DNA of 64,000 nucleotides from contig NZ_CP009247.1 of assembly GCF_001941485.1 (NCBI RefSeq), forward strand, positions 1,302,001 through 1,366,000. Direction: 5' to 3'. Origin of the DNA: Corynebacterium frankenforstense DSM 45800 (GTDB lineage: Bacteria; Actinomycetota; Actinomycetes; Mycobacteriales; Mycobacteriaceae). How positions within the stretch are numbered: the stretch's first letter is position 1; each line of letters begins with the position of its first letter. The notes below the pieces were generated by a model, which saw only the letters and a list, made by a program, of their open reading frames with translations, was not told the DNA's origin and did no database searches. A program made the position numbers and the translations under genes. Positions 43,676 through 52,479 of the stretch are shown in pieces.

Positions 43676-44971
43676 TCAGCGGCGACCGCGGCGGTGGCGG
43701 TGCACGGCGGTCAGCTGCACCAGGTCGAGCATGCCGAGGTCGACGAGGGCCCGGCGCAGCGCGAACTGGTAGCGCCACAGCCGGCGGAAGACGGCGTCGA
43801 AGCCCTCGGCGGCGGCCTCGCGGTGGTGCGCGGCGAAGGTCTCCTCCTGCAGGCGCAGGGTCTCGCCCAGATGCGAGCCGAGGTGGCGCTCGGCGACGAC
43901 GCGCAGCGCCGAGCCGCGGTCGAAGCGCCGGTAGAGGTCCGTGAGCGGCGGGTGGTCGAGTGCGGGCCACAGGTAGGCGCGCAGCGGGTCGAGCGCGCGG
44001 CGGGCCGTCGCGGTGGTCTTGTCGGTGGCCACCACGGTCTGCATCGCGAGTCGCCCGCCGGGGGCGAGCAGGTGGTCGACGGCGGTGAGGAAGGCCGGGC
44101 GGTCCCTGGCGGAGAGCTGCTCGTAGCGCTCGACGGAGACGACGGCGTCGTAGCGGCCGCGCCAGCCGACGGGAACGGCGGAGTCGATGAGCTCGGTGGC
44201 CACCGAGTCGCGCACGCCGGCCAGGGTGAGCTGCTCGACGGTGGCCTCGAGGTGGGCGCGGTCGGCGGTGAGCGTGTCGACGGTCGCGCGGCGCTCGGCG
44301 GCGGCCACCGCCAGCGCCGAGCCGGTGCCCGGGTACTCCAGCAGGTGGGTGCCGGGGTGGCAGTCCACGGCGTCGAGCAGCAGCTCGAGCGCGCCGCGCT
44401 GGGCGGGGCCGAGGTCGGGGCGGGCGACGTCGACGGGCGCGGAGTGCTCGGTGACGTCGACGAAGTGGCGGGCGGGCTCGTCGCCGTGCCCGGCGCCGCG
44501 CACGAAGGACTCCACGGCGGTGCGCACGGTCGTCGGCACCCCGGAGCTGAACGCGCCGGCGGCGAAGGTGACCTGGTCGCCGGAGCTGAACTTGACCAGC
44601 TCGGCGGGCAGCTCGGCGCCCTGGTAGTCGCCGGGTTCGACGCGCGGGCGCGCGCCGACGGCCGGGCGGTAGCCGGTGGAGATCAGCGCGCGCAGCACGG
44701 CCGCGAGGTCCTCGGCGTGCCACTCCCCGGCCATGAAGGACTCGGCGAGGCCGAGCCAGCCGGAGGTGCCCAGGCGGGCGAAGAGCTCCTCGTGCTCGAC
44801 GACGAGGTCCGGGGAGCCGGCGGGGTCGAGGGAGAGACCCGCCTTCGCGCAGGCGTCGGCGAAGCGCGCCTCCGCGCGGCGGGCCCGGACACGGGCGACG
44901 GTGCCGGCGGGGACGCGGGCGACCCCGGGCCAGCGGCCGGGGTCGATGCTCTCGAGATGCTCGCTCGTCAT
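43676..44971 (-). CDS. Divergent cyclopropane-fatty-acid synthase-like methyltransferase
   Basis: The 431-residue protein follows the layout of CFA synthases: an N-terminal accessory domain (WLGLAESFMAGEWHAEDLAAVLRALI) and a SAM methyltransferase domain from about residue 180. The usual SAM motif (LDIGCGWG) is replaced by LLEYPGTGSALAVAAAERR, and the catalytic segment (YDHVVSIEMFEHVG-like) by YDAVVSVERYEQLS, keeping the glutamate. It may therefore act on another lipid or be a non-canonical paralog. TAATCT (complement of 44982-44987) lies ten bases upstream of ATG 44971. It follows on the same strand as the FAD oxidoreductase with a 21-base gap. Confidence 0.78.
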   Translation of the reverse strand: MTSEHLESIDPGRWPGVARVPAGTVARVRARRAEARFADACAKAGLSLDPAGSPDLVVEHEELFARLGTSGWLGLAESFMAGEWHAEDLAAVLRALISTGYRPAVGARPRVEPGDYQGAELPAELVKFSSGDQVTFAAGAFSSGVPTTVRTAVESFVRGAGHGDEPARHFVDVTEHSAPVDVARPDLGPAQRGALELLLDAVDCHPGTHLLEYPGTGSALAVAAAERRATVDTLTADRAHLEATVEQLTLAGVRDSVATELIDSAVPVGWRGRYDAVVSVERYEQLSARDRPAFLTAVDHLLAPGGRLAMQTVVATDKTTATARRALDPLRAYLWPALDHPPLTDLYRRFDRGSALRVVAERHLGSHLGETLRLQEETFAAHHREAAAEGFDAVFRRLWRYQFALRRALVDLGMLDLVQLTAVHRHRRGRR

Positions 44972-45108
44972 GACGTGTCAGAGATTACCCGGCGAGAGGC
45001 CCGCCACGCGTCCGGCGCGCGCGTGTGACCCCCGCCGGGGTGTCGCGGGAGTGAGGTGGGTCTATCATTACGCAGTGCATGAAAGCTGAACCAGAGGAGC
45101 ATTGCTGC

Positions 45109-46509
45109 ATGACTGAACAGCCGTACCGCCCGGCCGGCGGCCGCCACCACGTCGTGATCATCGGATCGGGCTTCGGCGGTCTGTTCGCCACCCGCGAGCT
45201 CGATGGGGCGAACGTCGACGTGACCTTGATCGACCGGAACAACCACCACCTGTTCCAGCCGCTGCTCTACCAGGTGGCCACGGGCATCCTGGCCTCCGGC
45301 GAGATCGCGCCGCAGACCCGCCAGATCCTGGCCGACCAGGACAACGCCTCCGTGGTCGAGGGCGAGGTCGTCGACGTCGACACCGACAAGCAGACCGTGA
45401 CCACGGTGCTCGGCGACTACCGCCGCACTTACGAGTACGACTCCCTGATCGTCGCCGCCGGCGCCGGTCAGTCCTACTTCGGCAACGACCACTTCGCCGA
45501 GTTCGCCCCCGGCATGAAGACCATCGACGACGCCCTCGAGATCCGCGCCCGCGTCGCCGGCGCCTTCGAGCGCGCCGAGCAGACCGACGACCCGGCCGAG
45601 CGTGAGCGCCTGCTGACCTTCGTCGTCGTCGGCGCCGGCCCGACCGGTGTCGAGCTGGCCGGCCAGCTCGCCGAGATGGCCCACCGCACCCTGGCGGGCG
45701 CCTACCGCAACTTCTCGCCGAACTCGGCGAAGATCGTGCTGCTCGACGGCGCGCCCCAGGTGCTGCCGCCCTTCGGCAAGCGCCTCGGCCGCAAGGCCCA
45801 GCGCCAGCTCGAGCGCCTCGGCGTCGAGGTCAAGCTCAACGCCATGGTCAACAACGTCGACGAGAGCTCGGTGACCTACCGCTCCGGCGACACCGACCAC
45901 ACCATCGAGACCTACACCAAGATCTGGTCCGCCGGTGTGGCCGCCTCCCCGCTGGGCAAGCTCATCGCCGACCAGGCGGGCGCCGAGGTCGACCGCGCCG
46001 GCCGCGTGCAGGTCAATGACGACCTGACCGTGGGCGACCTGGACAACGTCTTCGTCGTCGGCGACATGATGGGCAAGGACCGCCTGCCGGGCGTCGCCCA
46101 GGTGGCCATGCAGGGCGGCGAGTACGCCGCCGAGCAGATCGCCGCGGAGGCCGCGGGCCGCGACAAGTCCGCCCGCGAGCCCTTCGAGTACTTCGACAAG
46201 GGCTCGATGGCCACCGTGTCCCGCTTCTCCGCGGTGGTGAAGATGGGCAACGTCGAGGTCGCCGGCTTCATCGGCTGGGTCCTGTGGCTGGCGGTGCACG
46301 TGATGTACCTCGTCGGCTTCCGCAACCGCTTCGTCGCTGCCTTCTCCTGGGGCCTCAACGCGATCTCGCGGCACCGCTGGAACCTGGCGACCACCTCGCA
46401 GCAGATGCACGGGCGCACCGCCCTGCGCAAGCTGAGCGAGCTGTTCGACCCGAAGGACGCGGAGAGCCCCATCGAGGTGCGCGACTCCGCGCAGTACCCG
46501 AACCTCTGA
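45109..46509 (+). CDS. ndh: Type II NADH dehydrogenase
   Basis: Ndh oxidises NADH and reduces menaquinone at the inner face of the membrane without pumping protons. The 466-residue protein has FAD motif HHVVIIGSGFGGLF, NAD motif VVVGAGPTGVELAGQLAEM (about residue 185), VFVVGDMMGKDRLPGVAQVAMQGG near the end, and C-terminal hydrophobic and amphipathic segments (FIGWVLWLAVHVMYLVGFRNRF) for membrane attachment. AGAGGAG (45093-45099) supports ATG 45109; the in-frame ATG 45079 is less well placed. Corynebacteria lack complex I and rely on this enzyme. Confidence 0.95.
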   Translation: MTEQPYRPAGGRHHVVIIGSGFGGLFATRELDGANVDVTLIDRNNHHLFQPLLYQVATGILASGEIAPQTRQILADQDNASVVEGEVVDVDTDKQTVTTVLGDYRRTYEYDSLIVAAGAGQSYFGNDHFAEFAPGMKTIDDALEIRARVAGAFERAEQTDDPAERERLLTFVVVGAGPTGVELAGQLAEMAHRTLAGAYRNFSPNSAKIVLLDGAPQVLPPFGKRLGRKAQRQLERLGVEVKLNAMVNNVDESSVTYRSGDTDHTIETYTKIWSAGVAASPLGKLIADQAGAEVDRAGRVQVNDDLTVGDLDNVFVVGDMMGKDRLPGVAQVAMQGGEYAAEQIAAEAAGRDKSAREPFEYFDKGSMATVSRFSAVVKMGNVEVAGFIGWVLWLAVHVMYLVGFRNRFVAAFSWGLNAISRHRWNLATTSQQMHGRTALRKLSELFDPKDAESPIEVRDSAQYPNL

Positions 46510-46547
46510 CCCGGAGGGACGCGGTGCGCTGCTAGGGTGGCGTCCAA

Positions 46548-46625
46548 GACAACGGGGTGCCCCGCCGAGGGGCTGAGAACACACCCGTGGAACCTGCTCT
46601 AGCTCGCACTAGCGGAGGGATTGTC
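46548..46625 (+). promoter_or_regulatory. TPP riboswitch (THI element)
   Basis: The conserved parts are present in order: GGGGTGCCC, GGGGCTGAGA, ACACCCGTGGAACCTG, CTAGCGGAGGGA. P1 pairs GACAA (46548-46552) with TTGTC (46621-46625). A TAGGGT -10 box at 46533-46538 would start transcription just before it. It lies about 50 bases upstream of the ThiD-TenA gene and should shut that gene off when thiamine pyrophosphate is abundant, probably by blocking translation. Confidence 0.95.
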
Positions 46626-46673
46626 TCCTCGACGCGCGCGGGCCGGGGCCTTCGATACGGAAGGACACCGCCC

Positions 46674-48236
46674 ATGGCCAGCACACAGATCCCCACCGTC
46701 CTCGCGATCGCGGGGACGGACCCCACCGGGGGCGCGGGACTCCAGGCCGACATCAAGGCCATCAGCGAGACCGGGGGTTTCCCGCTGAGCGTGGTGACCT
46801 CGCTGGTCGCCCAGAACACCTGCGGCGTGCGCGAGGTGCACACCCCGCCGGTCGACTTTCTCCTCGCCCAGCTCGACGCCGTCTTCGACGACGTGCGCGT
46901 CGACGCGGTCAAGATCGGCATGCTCGGCACCGCCGAGGTCACCGAGGCCGTCACGGGGTACCTGGACGCCCACCCCGTCAAGACGCTGGTGCTCGACCCC
47001 GTCATGGTGGCCACCAGCGGCGACCGGCTGCTCGACTCCGCGGCCGAGGCCGCGCTGCGCGAGCTGTGCCGGCGCGCCACCGTGATCACCCCCAACCTGC
47101 CCGAGCTTGCCGTCCTGGCCGGGGAGCCCGAGGCGGAGGACCTCGACGCCGCCGTCGCGCAGGGGGCGAGGTTGGCCGCCGAGCTGGGCTGCGCGGTCGT
47201 CGTCAAGGGCGGGCACCTCAGCGAGGAGCGCGCCGACAACGTCTGGGTCTCCCCCGCCGGCGCCACCCACCCCGCGCCCACGGCGCGGGTGGCCACGCGC
47301 AACACGCACGGCACCGGCTGCTCGCTGTCCTCCGCGCTCGCCGGGCGCCTGGCCGCCGGCGACGAGCCCGGCGACGCCCTGGCCTGGGCGACCGGCTGGC
47401 TGGCCGAGGCCATCGGCCACGCCGACGCGCTGGGCATCGGAGAGGGCAACGGGCCCGTCGACCACACGCACCGCTCGCGGCGCCTGGCCGCCGCGGCGGC
47501 CACCACGCCGTGGCCGGAGCCGGCCTCCGTGCCCGAGGCGCTCGAGGCGCCGGAGGACCTCGGCGCACTGGCGACCGAGGGCCTCGAGGCCCGCATCGAG
47601 GCCGCCGGCCCCTGGACCGCCGCGCTGTGGCGGGCCGCCGCCGGGGTGGCCGAGGCCGCGACCACCGGCGAGTTCGTGCGCCGGCTCACCGGCGGCTCGC
47701 TGGCGAAGCCGCAGTTCGACTTCTACCTGCACCAGGACAAGCTCTACCTGGACGACTACTCCGAGGCGCTGGCCGAGGTGGGCACGCACACCCCCGCGGG
47801 CGAGGACCGGCTGGCCTGGTTCCACGACGCCGCCGAGACCATCGAGACCGAGGCCGCGCTGCACCGCGCCTGGTTCCCCGAGGGCGCGGACGCCGAGGAC
47901 CCCTCCCCCGTCACGCTCGGCTACACCAGCTTCCTGCGCGCCGCCGTGCGCTCCGAGGAGCCGTGCGTCGGCGCGGCCGCCGTGCTGCCCTGCTACTGGC
48001 TCTACTCGGAGATCGGGCTGCGCATGGCCGAGCACATCCGCGAGGACCATCCCTACCGCGCCTGGCTGGAGACCTACTCCGACGAGGGCTTCATCACGCA
48101 GACGAAGGCCGCCCTCGCCCGCGTCGAGCGCGCCCTGGCCGCGGGCTCGCCGCGCGGGCGTGCGCGGGCGGTGCGCGCCTTCCTGAACTCCTGCCACTGG
48201 GAGCGGGAGTTCTTCGACCAGGCGTCGCGGGCCTGA
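46674..48236 (+). CDS. thiD: ThiD-TenA fusion: HMP/HMP-P kinase with aminopyrimidine hydrolase domain
   Basis: The 520-residue protein joins two thiamine-salvage enzymes. Residues 1-265 are ThiD: VLAIAGTDPTGGAGLQADIK at the start and the GTGCSLSSALAG anion hole with the KGGH segment; it phosphorylates hydroxymethylpyrimidine twice. Residues 300-520 are TenA, with the catalytic Cys in VLPCYWLYSEIG and conserved DDYSEALAE and LNSCHWEREFF segments; TenA hydrolyses aminopyrimidine breakdown products to HMP. The fusion links salvage to the next step. ATG 46674 has GGAAGG upstream. Expression is controlled by the TPP riboswitch before it. Confidence 0.93.
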   Translation: MASTQIPTVLAIAGTDPTGGAGLQADIKAISETGGFPLSVVTSLVAQNTCGVREVHTPPVDFLLAQLDAVFDDVRVDAVKIGMLGTAEVTEAVTGYLDAHPVKTLVLDPVMVATSGDRLLDSAAEAALRELCRRATVITPNLPELAVLAGEPEAEDLDAAVAQGARLAAELGCAVVVKGGHLSEERADNVWVSPAGATHPAPTARVATRNTHGTGCSLSSALAGRLAAGDEPGDALAWATGWLAEAIGHADALGIGEGNGPVDHTHRSRRLAAAAATTPWPEPASVPEALEAPEDLGALATEGLEARIEAAGPWTAALWRAAAGVAEAATTGEFVRRLTGGSLAKPQFDFYLHQDKLYLDDYSEALAEVGTHTPAGEDRLAWFHDAAETIETEAALHRAWFPEGADAEDPSPVTLGYTSFLRAAVRSEEPCVGAAAVLPCYWLYSEIGLRMAEHIREDHPYRAWLETYSDEGFITQTKAALARVERALAAGSPRGRARAVRAFLNSCHWEREFFDQASRA

Positions 48237-48322
48237 CCTGGGGTGACGCCCGGCGGTGTGAGGTGGGATCGTCACCGCGGACAAAATGACGTGTCGCGCT
48301 TTAAGGTCCGACCATTGCGGTG

Positions 48323-48430
48323 TACACTGAACCGTGGTAATCACCCGCACCGCCAGTGCGGCCGTGAGCCCGCGGGCGAGAGTCCCGCGGAAGAGACTGC
48401 ATAGGCAATCTGATTGACACGCGCGGGAGC
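48323..48430 (+). ncRNA. pflB promoter and structured 5' leader (possible riboswitch, class unknown)
   Basis: TACACT (48323-48328) is the likely -10 box, giving a leader of about 160 bases before pflB. It contains two stable hairpins: CGCAC 48346-48350 with GTGCG 48356-48360, and CCGCGGG 48370-48376 with CCCGCGG 48384-48390 with loop CGAGAGT, then AGACTGCATAGGCAATCTG. The element does not match the cobalamin, TPP, glycine or ZTP (pfl-motif) consensus as I know them. A cis-acting role is likely because such GC-hairpin leaders are rare in this window. Confidence 0.5.
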
Positions 48431-48496
48431 GTGAACACCCCGTCTGGCCACCGTCACACCCGGCCCACGCCCTCGCCCGGAAGGATGTGTGCCCAC

Positions 48497-50608
48497 GTGA
48501 CCACCACGACCGCCCCGAACGAGACGTCCTCCGCCTGGGCCGGCTTCACCGCCGGAAACTGGCAGGACGAGATCGACGTCCGGGACTTCATCCAGCGCAA
48601 CTACACCCCCTACGACGGTGACGCCGGCTTCCTGGCCGGCCCCACCGACAAGACCCGCAGGGTGTGGGACCACCTCGAGGAGAAGTACCTCTCCGTCGAG
48701 CGTGAGCGCCGCGTCTACGACGTCGACACGAAGACCCCGGCGGACATCGACGCCTTCCCCGCCGGCTACATCTCCGAGGACGACGACGTGGTCGTCGGCC
48801 TGCAGACCGACGTCCCGCTCAAGCGCGCCATGATGCCCTTCGGCGGCTGGCGCATGGTGCAGACGGCGATCAAGGAGGCCGGCAAGGAGGTCGACCCGGA
48901 CGTCCGGGAGATCTTCACCCGCTACCGCAAGACCCACAACGACGCCGTCTTCGACATCTACACCCCGCGCATCCGCGCCGCGCGCTCCTCCCACATCGTC
49001 ACCGGCCTGCCGGACGCCTACGGCCGCGGCCGCATCATCGGCGACTACCGCCGCGTCGCGCTCTACGGCGTGGACCGGCTGATCGAGGAGAAGCAGCGCG
49101 CCAAGGACTCCGTGGCCGACAAGCCCTTCTCCGAGCACTGGGCGCGCTTCCGCGAGGAGCACGCCGAGCAGATCAAGGCGCTCAAGAAGCTCAAGCACAT
49201 GGCGGAGCTCTACGGCTTCGACATCTCCGGGCCGGCGACCACGGCCCAGGAGGCCGTGCAGTGGACCTACTTCGCCTACCTGGGCGCCGTGAAGTCCCAG
49301 GACGGCGCCGCGATGTCCATCGGTCGTCTCTCCGCGTTCCTCGACATCTACTTCGAGCGTGACCTGGCCGCCGGCCGCATCACCGAGGAGGACGCCCAGG
49401 AGATCATCGACGCGCTGGTGATCAAGCTGCGCATCGTCCGCTTCCTGCGCACCGAGGACTACGACCAGATCTTCTCCGGCGACCCGTACTGGGCCACCTG
49501 GTCCGACGCGGGCTTCACCGAGGACGGCCGCAACCTGGTCACCAAGACCTCCTTCCGTCTGCTGCAGACCCTGCGCAACCTGGGCCCGGCCCCGGAGCCG
49601 AACATCACCGTCTTCTGGGACCCGGACCTGCCGGAGGGCTACAAGGAGTTCTGCGCGGCGATCTCCATCGAGACCTCCGCGATCCAGTACGAGTCCGACA
49701 AGCAGATCCGCAAGCAGTGGGGCGACGACGCCGCCATCGCCTGCTGTGTCTCGCCGATGAAGGTGGGCAAGCAGATGCAGTTCTTCGGCGCGCGCGTCAA
49801 CGCCGCCAAGGCGCTGCTCTACGCGATGAACGGCGGCCGCGACGAGGTCACCGGCAAGCAGGTCACGGAGGAGGGCCTCTTCTCCCCCATCACCACCGAG
49901 GGCCCGCTCGACTTCGACGAGGTCTGGCAGAAGTACGAGGAGATGCTCGACTGGGTGGTGGGCACCTACGTCGAGGCGCTCAACATCATCCACTACTGCC
50001 ACGACCGCTACGCCTACGAGGCCGTCGAGATGGCGCTGCACGACTCCGACATCGTGCGCACGATGGGCTGCGGCATCGCCGGCCTGTCGATCGTCGCCGA
50101 CTCGCTGTCCGCCATCAAGTACGCGAAGGTCACCCCGGTGCGTGACGAGTCCGGCCTGATCGTCGACTACATCACCGAGGGCGACTTCCCCGTCTACGGC
50201 AACGACGACGACCGCGCCGACGACATCGCCGCGACCGTGGTCTACACCGTCATGGAGAAGATCCGCCAGATCCCGCTCTACCGCGACGCGATCCCGACCC
50301 AGTCGGTGCTGACGATCACCTCGAACGTCGTCTACGGCAAGGCCACCGGCGCCTTCCCCTCCGGCCACGAGGCCGGCACCCCGTTCGCGCCGGGCGCGAA
50401 CCCGGAGAACGGCGCCGACAACCACGGCATGGTCGCCTCGATGCTCTCGGTGGGCAAGCTCAACTACGAGGACGCCCTCGACGGCATCTCGCTGACCAAC
50501 ACCATCACCCCCGCCGGCCTCGGCCGCGACCGCGAGGAGCAGGTGACCAACCTGGTCGGCGTCCTCGACGCGGGCTTCGTGATGAACCCCGAGAAGTGCG
50601 ACAACTGA
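48497..50608 (+). CDS. pflB: Pyruvate formate-lyase, catalytic part lacking the glycyl-radical segment
   Basis: The 703-residue protein matches PFL along most of its length. The two catalytic Cys are C416-C417 (IACCVSPMK), at the E. coli positions 418-419. It breaks pyruvate and CoA into acetyl-CoA and formate. It ends [26 protein letters not shown] with a stop at 50608, just before the segment that in E. coli carries Gly734. That segment is encoded by the next gene. It is not a frameshift: the gap to the next gene is 52 bases with its own ribosome site. GTG 48497 has GGAAGGA upstream; ATG 48485 and an earlier in-frame start at 48431 are alternatives. Confidence 0.93.
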   Translation: MTTTTAPNETSSAWAGFTAGNWQDEIDVRDFIQRNYTPYDGDAGFLAGPTDKTRRVWDHLEEKYLSVERERRVYDVDTKTPADIDAFPAGYISEDDDVVVGLQTDVPLKRAMMPFGGWRMVQTAIKEAGKEVDPDVREIFTRYRKTHNDAVFDIYTPRIRAARSSHIVTGLPDAYGRGRIIGDYRRVALYGVDRLIEEKQRAKDSVADKPFSEHWARFREEHAEQIKALKKLKHMAELYGFDISGPATTAQEAVQWTYFAYLGAVKSQDGAAMSIGRLSAFLDIYFERDLAAGRITEEDAQEIIDALVIKLRIVRFLRTEDYDQIFSGDPYWATWSDAGFTEDGRNLVTKTSFRLLQTLRNLGPAPEPNITVFWDPDLPEGYKEFCAAISIETSAIQYESDKQIRKQWGDDAAIACCVSPMKVGKQMQFFGARVNAAKALLYAMNGGRDEVTGKQVTEEGLFSPITTEGPLDFDEVWQKYEEMLDWVVGTYVEALNIIHYCHDRYAYEAVEMALHDSDIVRTMGCGIAGLSIVADSLSAIKYAKVTPVRDESGLIVDYITEGDFPVYGNDDDRADDIAATVVYTVMEKIRQIPLYRDAIPTQSVLTITSNVVYGKATGAFPSGHEAGTPFAPGANPENGADNHGMVASMLSVGKLNYEDALDGISLTNTITPAGLGRDREEQVTNLVGVLDAGFVMNPEKCDN

Positions 50609-50660
50609 GACCCTGTCCCCCGACCCCCTGAACCACCCCGATTCCCTGAAGGAGCCAACC

Positions 50661-50912
50661 ATGACCACCCCCACCTTCGACGAGCGCCAGGCCGCGATGA
50701 AGGCCGCCCGCACCGAGGCCAACCAGGACGCCGGCCTCTACCACGCCAACATCAACGTCCTCGACGAGTCGACCCTGACCGACGCGATGGAGCACCCGGA
50801 GAACTACCCGAACCTGACGGTGCGTGTCTCCGGCTACGCCGTCAACTTCGTCAAGCTCACCGAGGAGCAGCAGCGCGACGTCATCTCGCGCACCTTCCAC
50901 CACTCCAGCTAG
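50661..50912 (+). CDS. grcA: Separate glycyl-radical domain protein (GrcA-like) completing PflB
   Basis: This 83-residue protein carries the glycyl-radical motif RVSGYAV, with Gly58 as the radical site, preceded by [24 protein letters not shown] and followed by [19 protein letters not shown]. It lines up with the last ~60 residues of E. coli PflB and with the C-terminal half of GrcA (YfiD). The upstream pflB product stops exactly before this region, so the radical must be supplied in trans. AAGGAG (50650-50655) six bases before the ATG is a strong independent ribosome site, so equal or higher synthesis than PflB is possible. The first 25 residues are charged and specific to this protein. Confidence 0.93.
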   Translation: MTTPTFDERQAAMKAARTEANQDAGLYHANINVLDESTLTDAMEHPENYPNLTVRVSGYAVNFVKLTEEQQRDVISRTFHHSS

Positions 50913-50952
50913 ACAGCACCGCTGGCAGCAGCCCAGCTAGAAAGGCGTTCCC

Positions 50953-51828
50953 GTGGCCAACGACGGCATCTCCGGGGTCGTCTCCCTCGAGCCCGAGGCG
51001 GGCGAGCGGGTCCGCGGCGCGGCCGCCGGACTCGGCGTGGGCCTCGAGCTGCCCGAGAGCGAGATGGACCGCGCCCAGCTCCTGGAGGCCCGGCGCACCG
51101 GCGAGGTCGCGCTGGTCCACTCCTGGGAGCTGGTCACGGCCGTCGACGGCCCGGGCACCCGCCTGACCGTCTTCCTCTCCGGCTGCCCGCTGCGCTGCCT
51201 GTACTGCCACAACCCGGACACGATGCAGATGCGCACGGGCACCCTGGAGTCGATCGACGACATGGTGCGCAAGGTGCTGCGCTACCGGGCGGTCTTCCGC
51301 GCCTCCGGCGGTGGGCTGACGATCTCGGGCGGCGAGCCGCTCTTCCAGATCGCCTTCACCCGCCGGCTGCTCGCCGAGGTGCACGCCGCCGGGGTGCACA
51401 CCTGCGTGGACACCTCCGGCTTCCTCGGCGCACGCCTGCGCGACGAGGACCTCGAGAACGTCGACCACGTGCTGCTCGACGTGAAGTCCGGCGACCCGGA
51501 GACCTACCGTAAGGTCACCGGCCGCGACCTGGCCCCCACCATCGCCTTCGGCGACCGGCTGGCGCGGCTGGGCAAGACGGTCTGGGTGCGCTTCGTGCTC
51601 GTGCCGGGCCTGACCGACGACCCCGACAACGTCGCGAAGGCGGCCGACATCGTCGCCCGCTGGGAGAACGTCGAGCGCGTCGAGGTCCTGCCCTTCCACA
51701 ACATGGGAGCGGACAAGTGGCACGAGCTCGACATGCACTACACCCTCGACGGGGTCAGCCCGCCCAGCGACGAGTCGCTGGCGGCGACCCGGGAGATCTT
51801 CCGCTCCCGGGGGCTGACGGTCTTCTAG
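50953..51828 (+). CDS. pflA: Pyruvate formate-lyase activating enzyme (radical SAM)
   Basis: PflA uses SAM and a 4Fe-4S cluster to abstract a hydrogen from the glycyl residue. The cluster Cys are C78, C82 and C85 (GCPLRCLYCHNPD); GGGLTISGGEPLFQ is the SAM-binding strand and LLDVKSGDPETYRKVTG is PflA-specific. At 291 residues it is about 45 longer than the E. coli enzyme because of an N-terminal extension rich in Glu, Ala and Gly (residues 1-50) without Cys. GTG 50953 has AGAAAGG (50939-50945). In this organism its substrate is probably the small protein alone or its complex with PflB. It is the last gene of the pfl operon. Confidence 0.94.
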   Translation: MANDGISGVVSLEPEAGERVRGAAAGLGVGLELPESEMDRAQLLEARRTGEVALVHSWELVTAVDGPGTRLTVFLSGCPLRCLYCHNPDTMQMRTGTLESIDDMVRKVLRYRAVFRASGGGLTISGGEPLFQIAFTRRLLAEVHAAGVHTCVDTSGFLGARLRDEDLENVDHVLLDVKSGDPETYRKVTGRDLAPTIAFGDRLARLGKTVWVRFVLVPGLTDDPDNVAKAADIVARWENVERVEVLPFHNMGADKWHELDMHYTLDGVSPPSDESLAATREIFRSRGLTVF

Positions 51829-51846
51829 CGGCCCCGGCCGCCACCC

Positions 51847-52431
51847 CTAGCGCCGCGCGAGGATCGCGACGAGGAACCCCGACATCGGGGTGTACGGGTC
51901 GAGCTGCCAGGACTCGTAGGCGTTCTGCAGCTCGAAGCCCGCGCGTGCGGCGGTGTCCAGGAAGTCCGGCGCCGCCCAGCCGCGGTTGAGCCCGAAGCCG
52001 ACGAGGAAGCGCCCGCCGGGGCGCAGGGAGCGCGCGATGTTCGCCAGCGCCGGCTCGCGGCCCTCCTCGGAGAGGAAGCCCATCACGTTGCCGGCGGAGA
52101 CCGCCACGTCGAAGTTCCCCTCGGGGATCTCGTCGGTCTCGAGGTCGCCGACCTCGAAGCGCACGTCCGGGAAGTCCCTGCGCGCGTAGCCGATGAGCAC
52201 CGGGTCGAGGTCCGTGCCCACCACGTGGTGGCCGCGGGCGGCCAGGTAGCCGGCGACACGTCCCGTGCCGCAGCCGGCGTCGAGGATCCGCGCGCCGCGG
52301 TCGGCCACGGCGTCGACCAGCCGCGCCTCCCCGTCGATGTCCCGGCCCTCGGCGACGAAGTTGCGCCAGCGGGCCGCGTAGTTCTCCGAGTGCATCGGGT
52401 TGGCCTCGGTGATCTGCTTCCAGGTAGCCAT
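51847..52431 (-). CDS. Class I SAM-dependent methyltransferase of unknown substrate
   Basis: A 194-residue protein with the SAM motif ARILDAGCGTGRVAGYLAARGH and the acidic GTDLDP strand, then VRFEVGDLETDEIPEGNFDVAVSAGNVMGFL (motifs II-III). The rest is the compact Methyltransf_11/25 core without an added domain, so the substrate cannot be guessed. TAAACT (complement of 52440-52445) lies eight bases before ATG 52431, consistent with a leaderless message. It converges on pflA and is divergent from corA. Confidence 0.83.
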   Translation of the reverse strand: MATWKQITEANPMHSENYAARWRNFVAEGRDIDGEARLVDAVADRGARILDAGCGTGRVAGYLAARGHHVVGTDLDPVLIGYARRDFPDVRFEVGDLETDEIPEGNFDVAVSAGNVMGFLSEEGREPALANIARSLRPGGRFLVGFGLNRGWAAPDFLDTAARAGFELQNAYESWQLDPYTPMSGFLVAILARR

Positions 52432-52479
52432 GGGAGCTAAGTTTAGTGCTGTCCCGTCCGCCCCGCCCAGGAGGTGCCC

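Noticed and set aside
46557..46673. Upstream extension of the ThiD-TenA frame
   Set aside because: The frame is open back to 46557, but those bases form the TPP riboswitch, and ATG 46674 begins the conserved ThiD sequence.
48335..48430. pflB leader as ZTP, cobalamin, glycine or THF riboswitch
   Set aside because: Short stretches resemble several classes (GCCAGTG, CGAGAG), but none of the full conserved cores and their order is present, so no class is named.
50609..50660. Gap between pflB and the small protein as a frameshift or misread stop
   Set aside because: The sequence between has no family-like residues, and the second gene has its own strong ribosome site and ATG, so two genes are the simpler reading.
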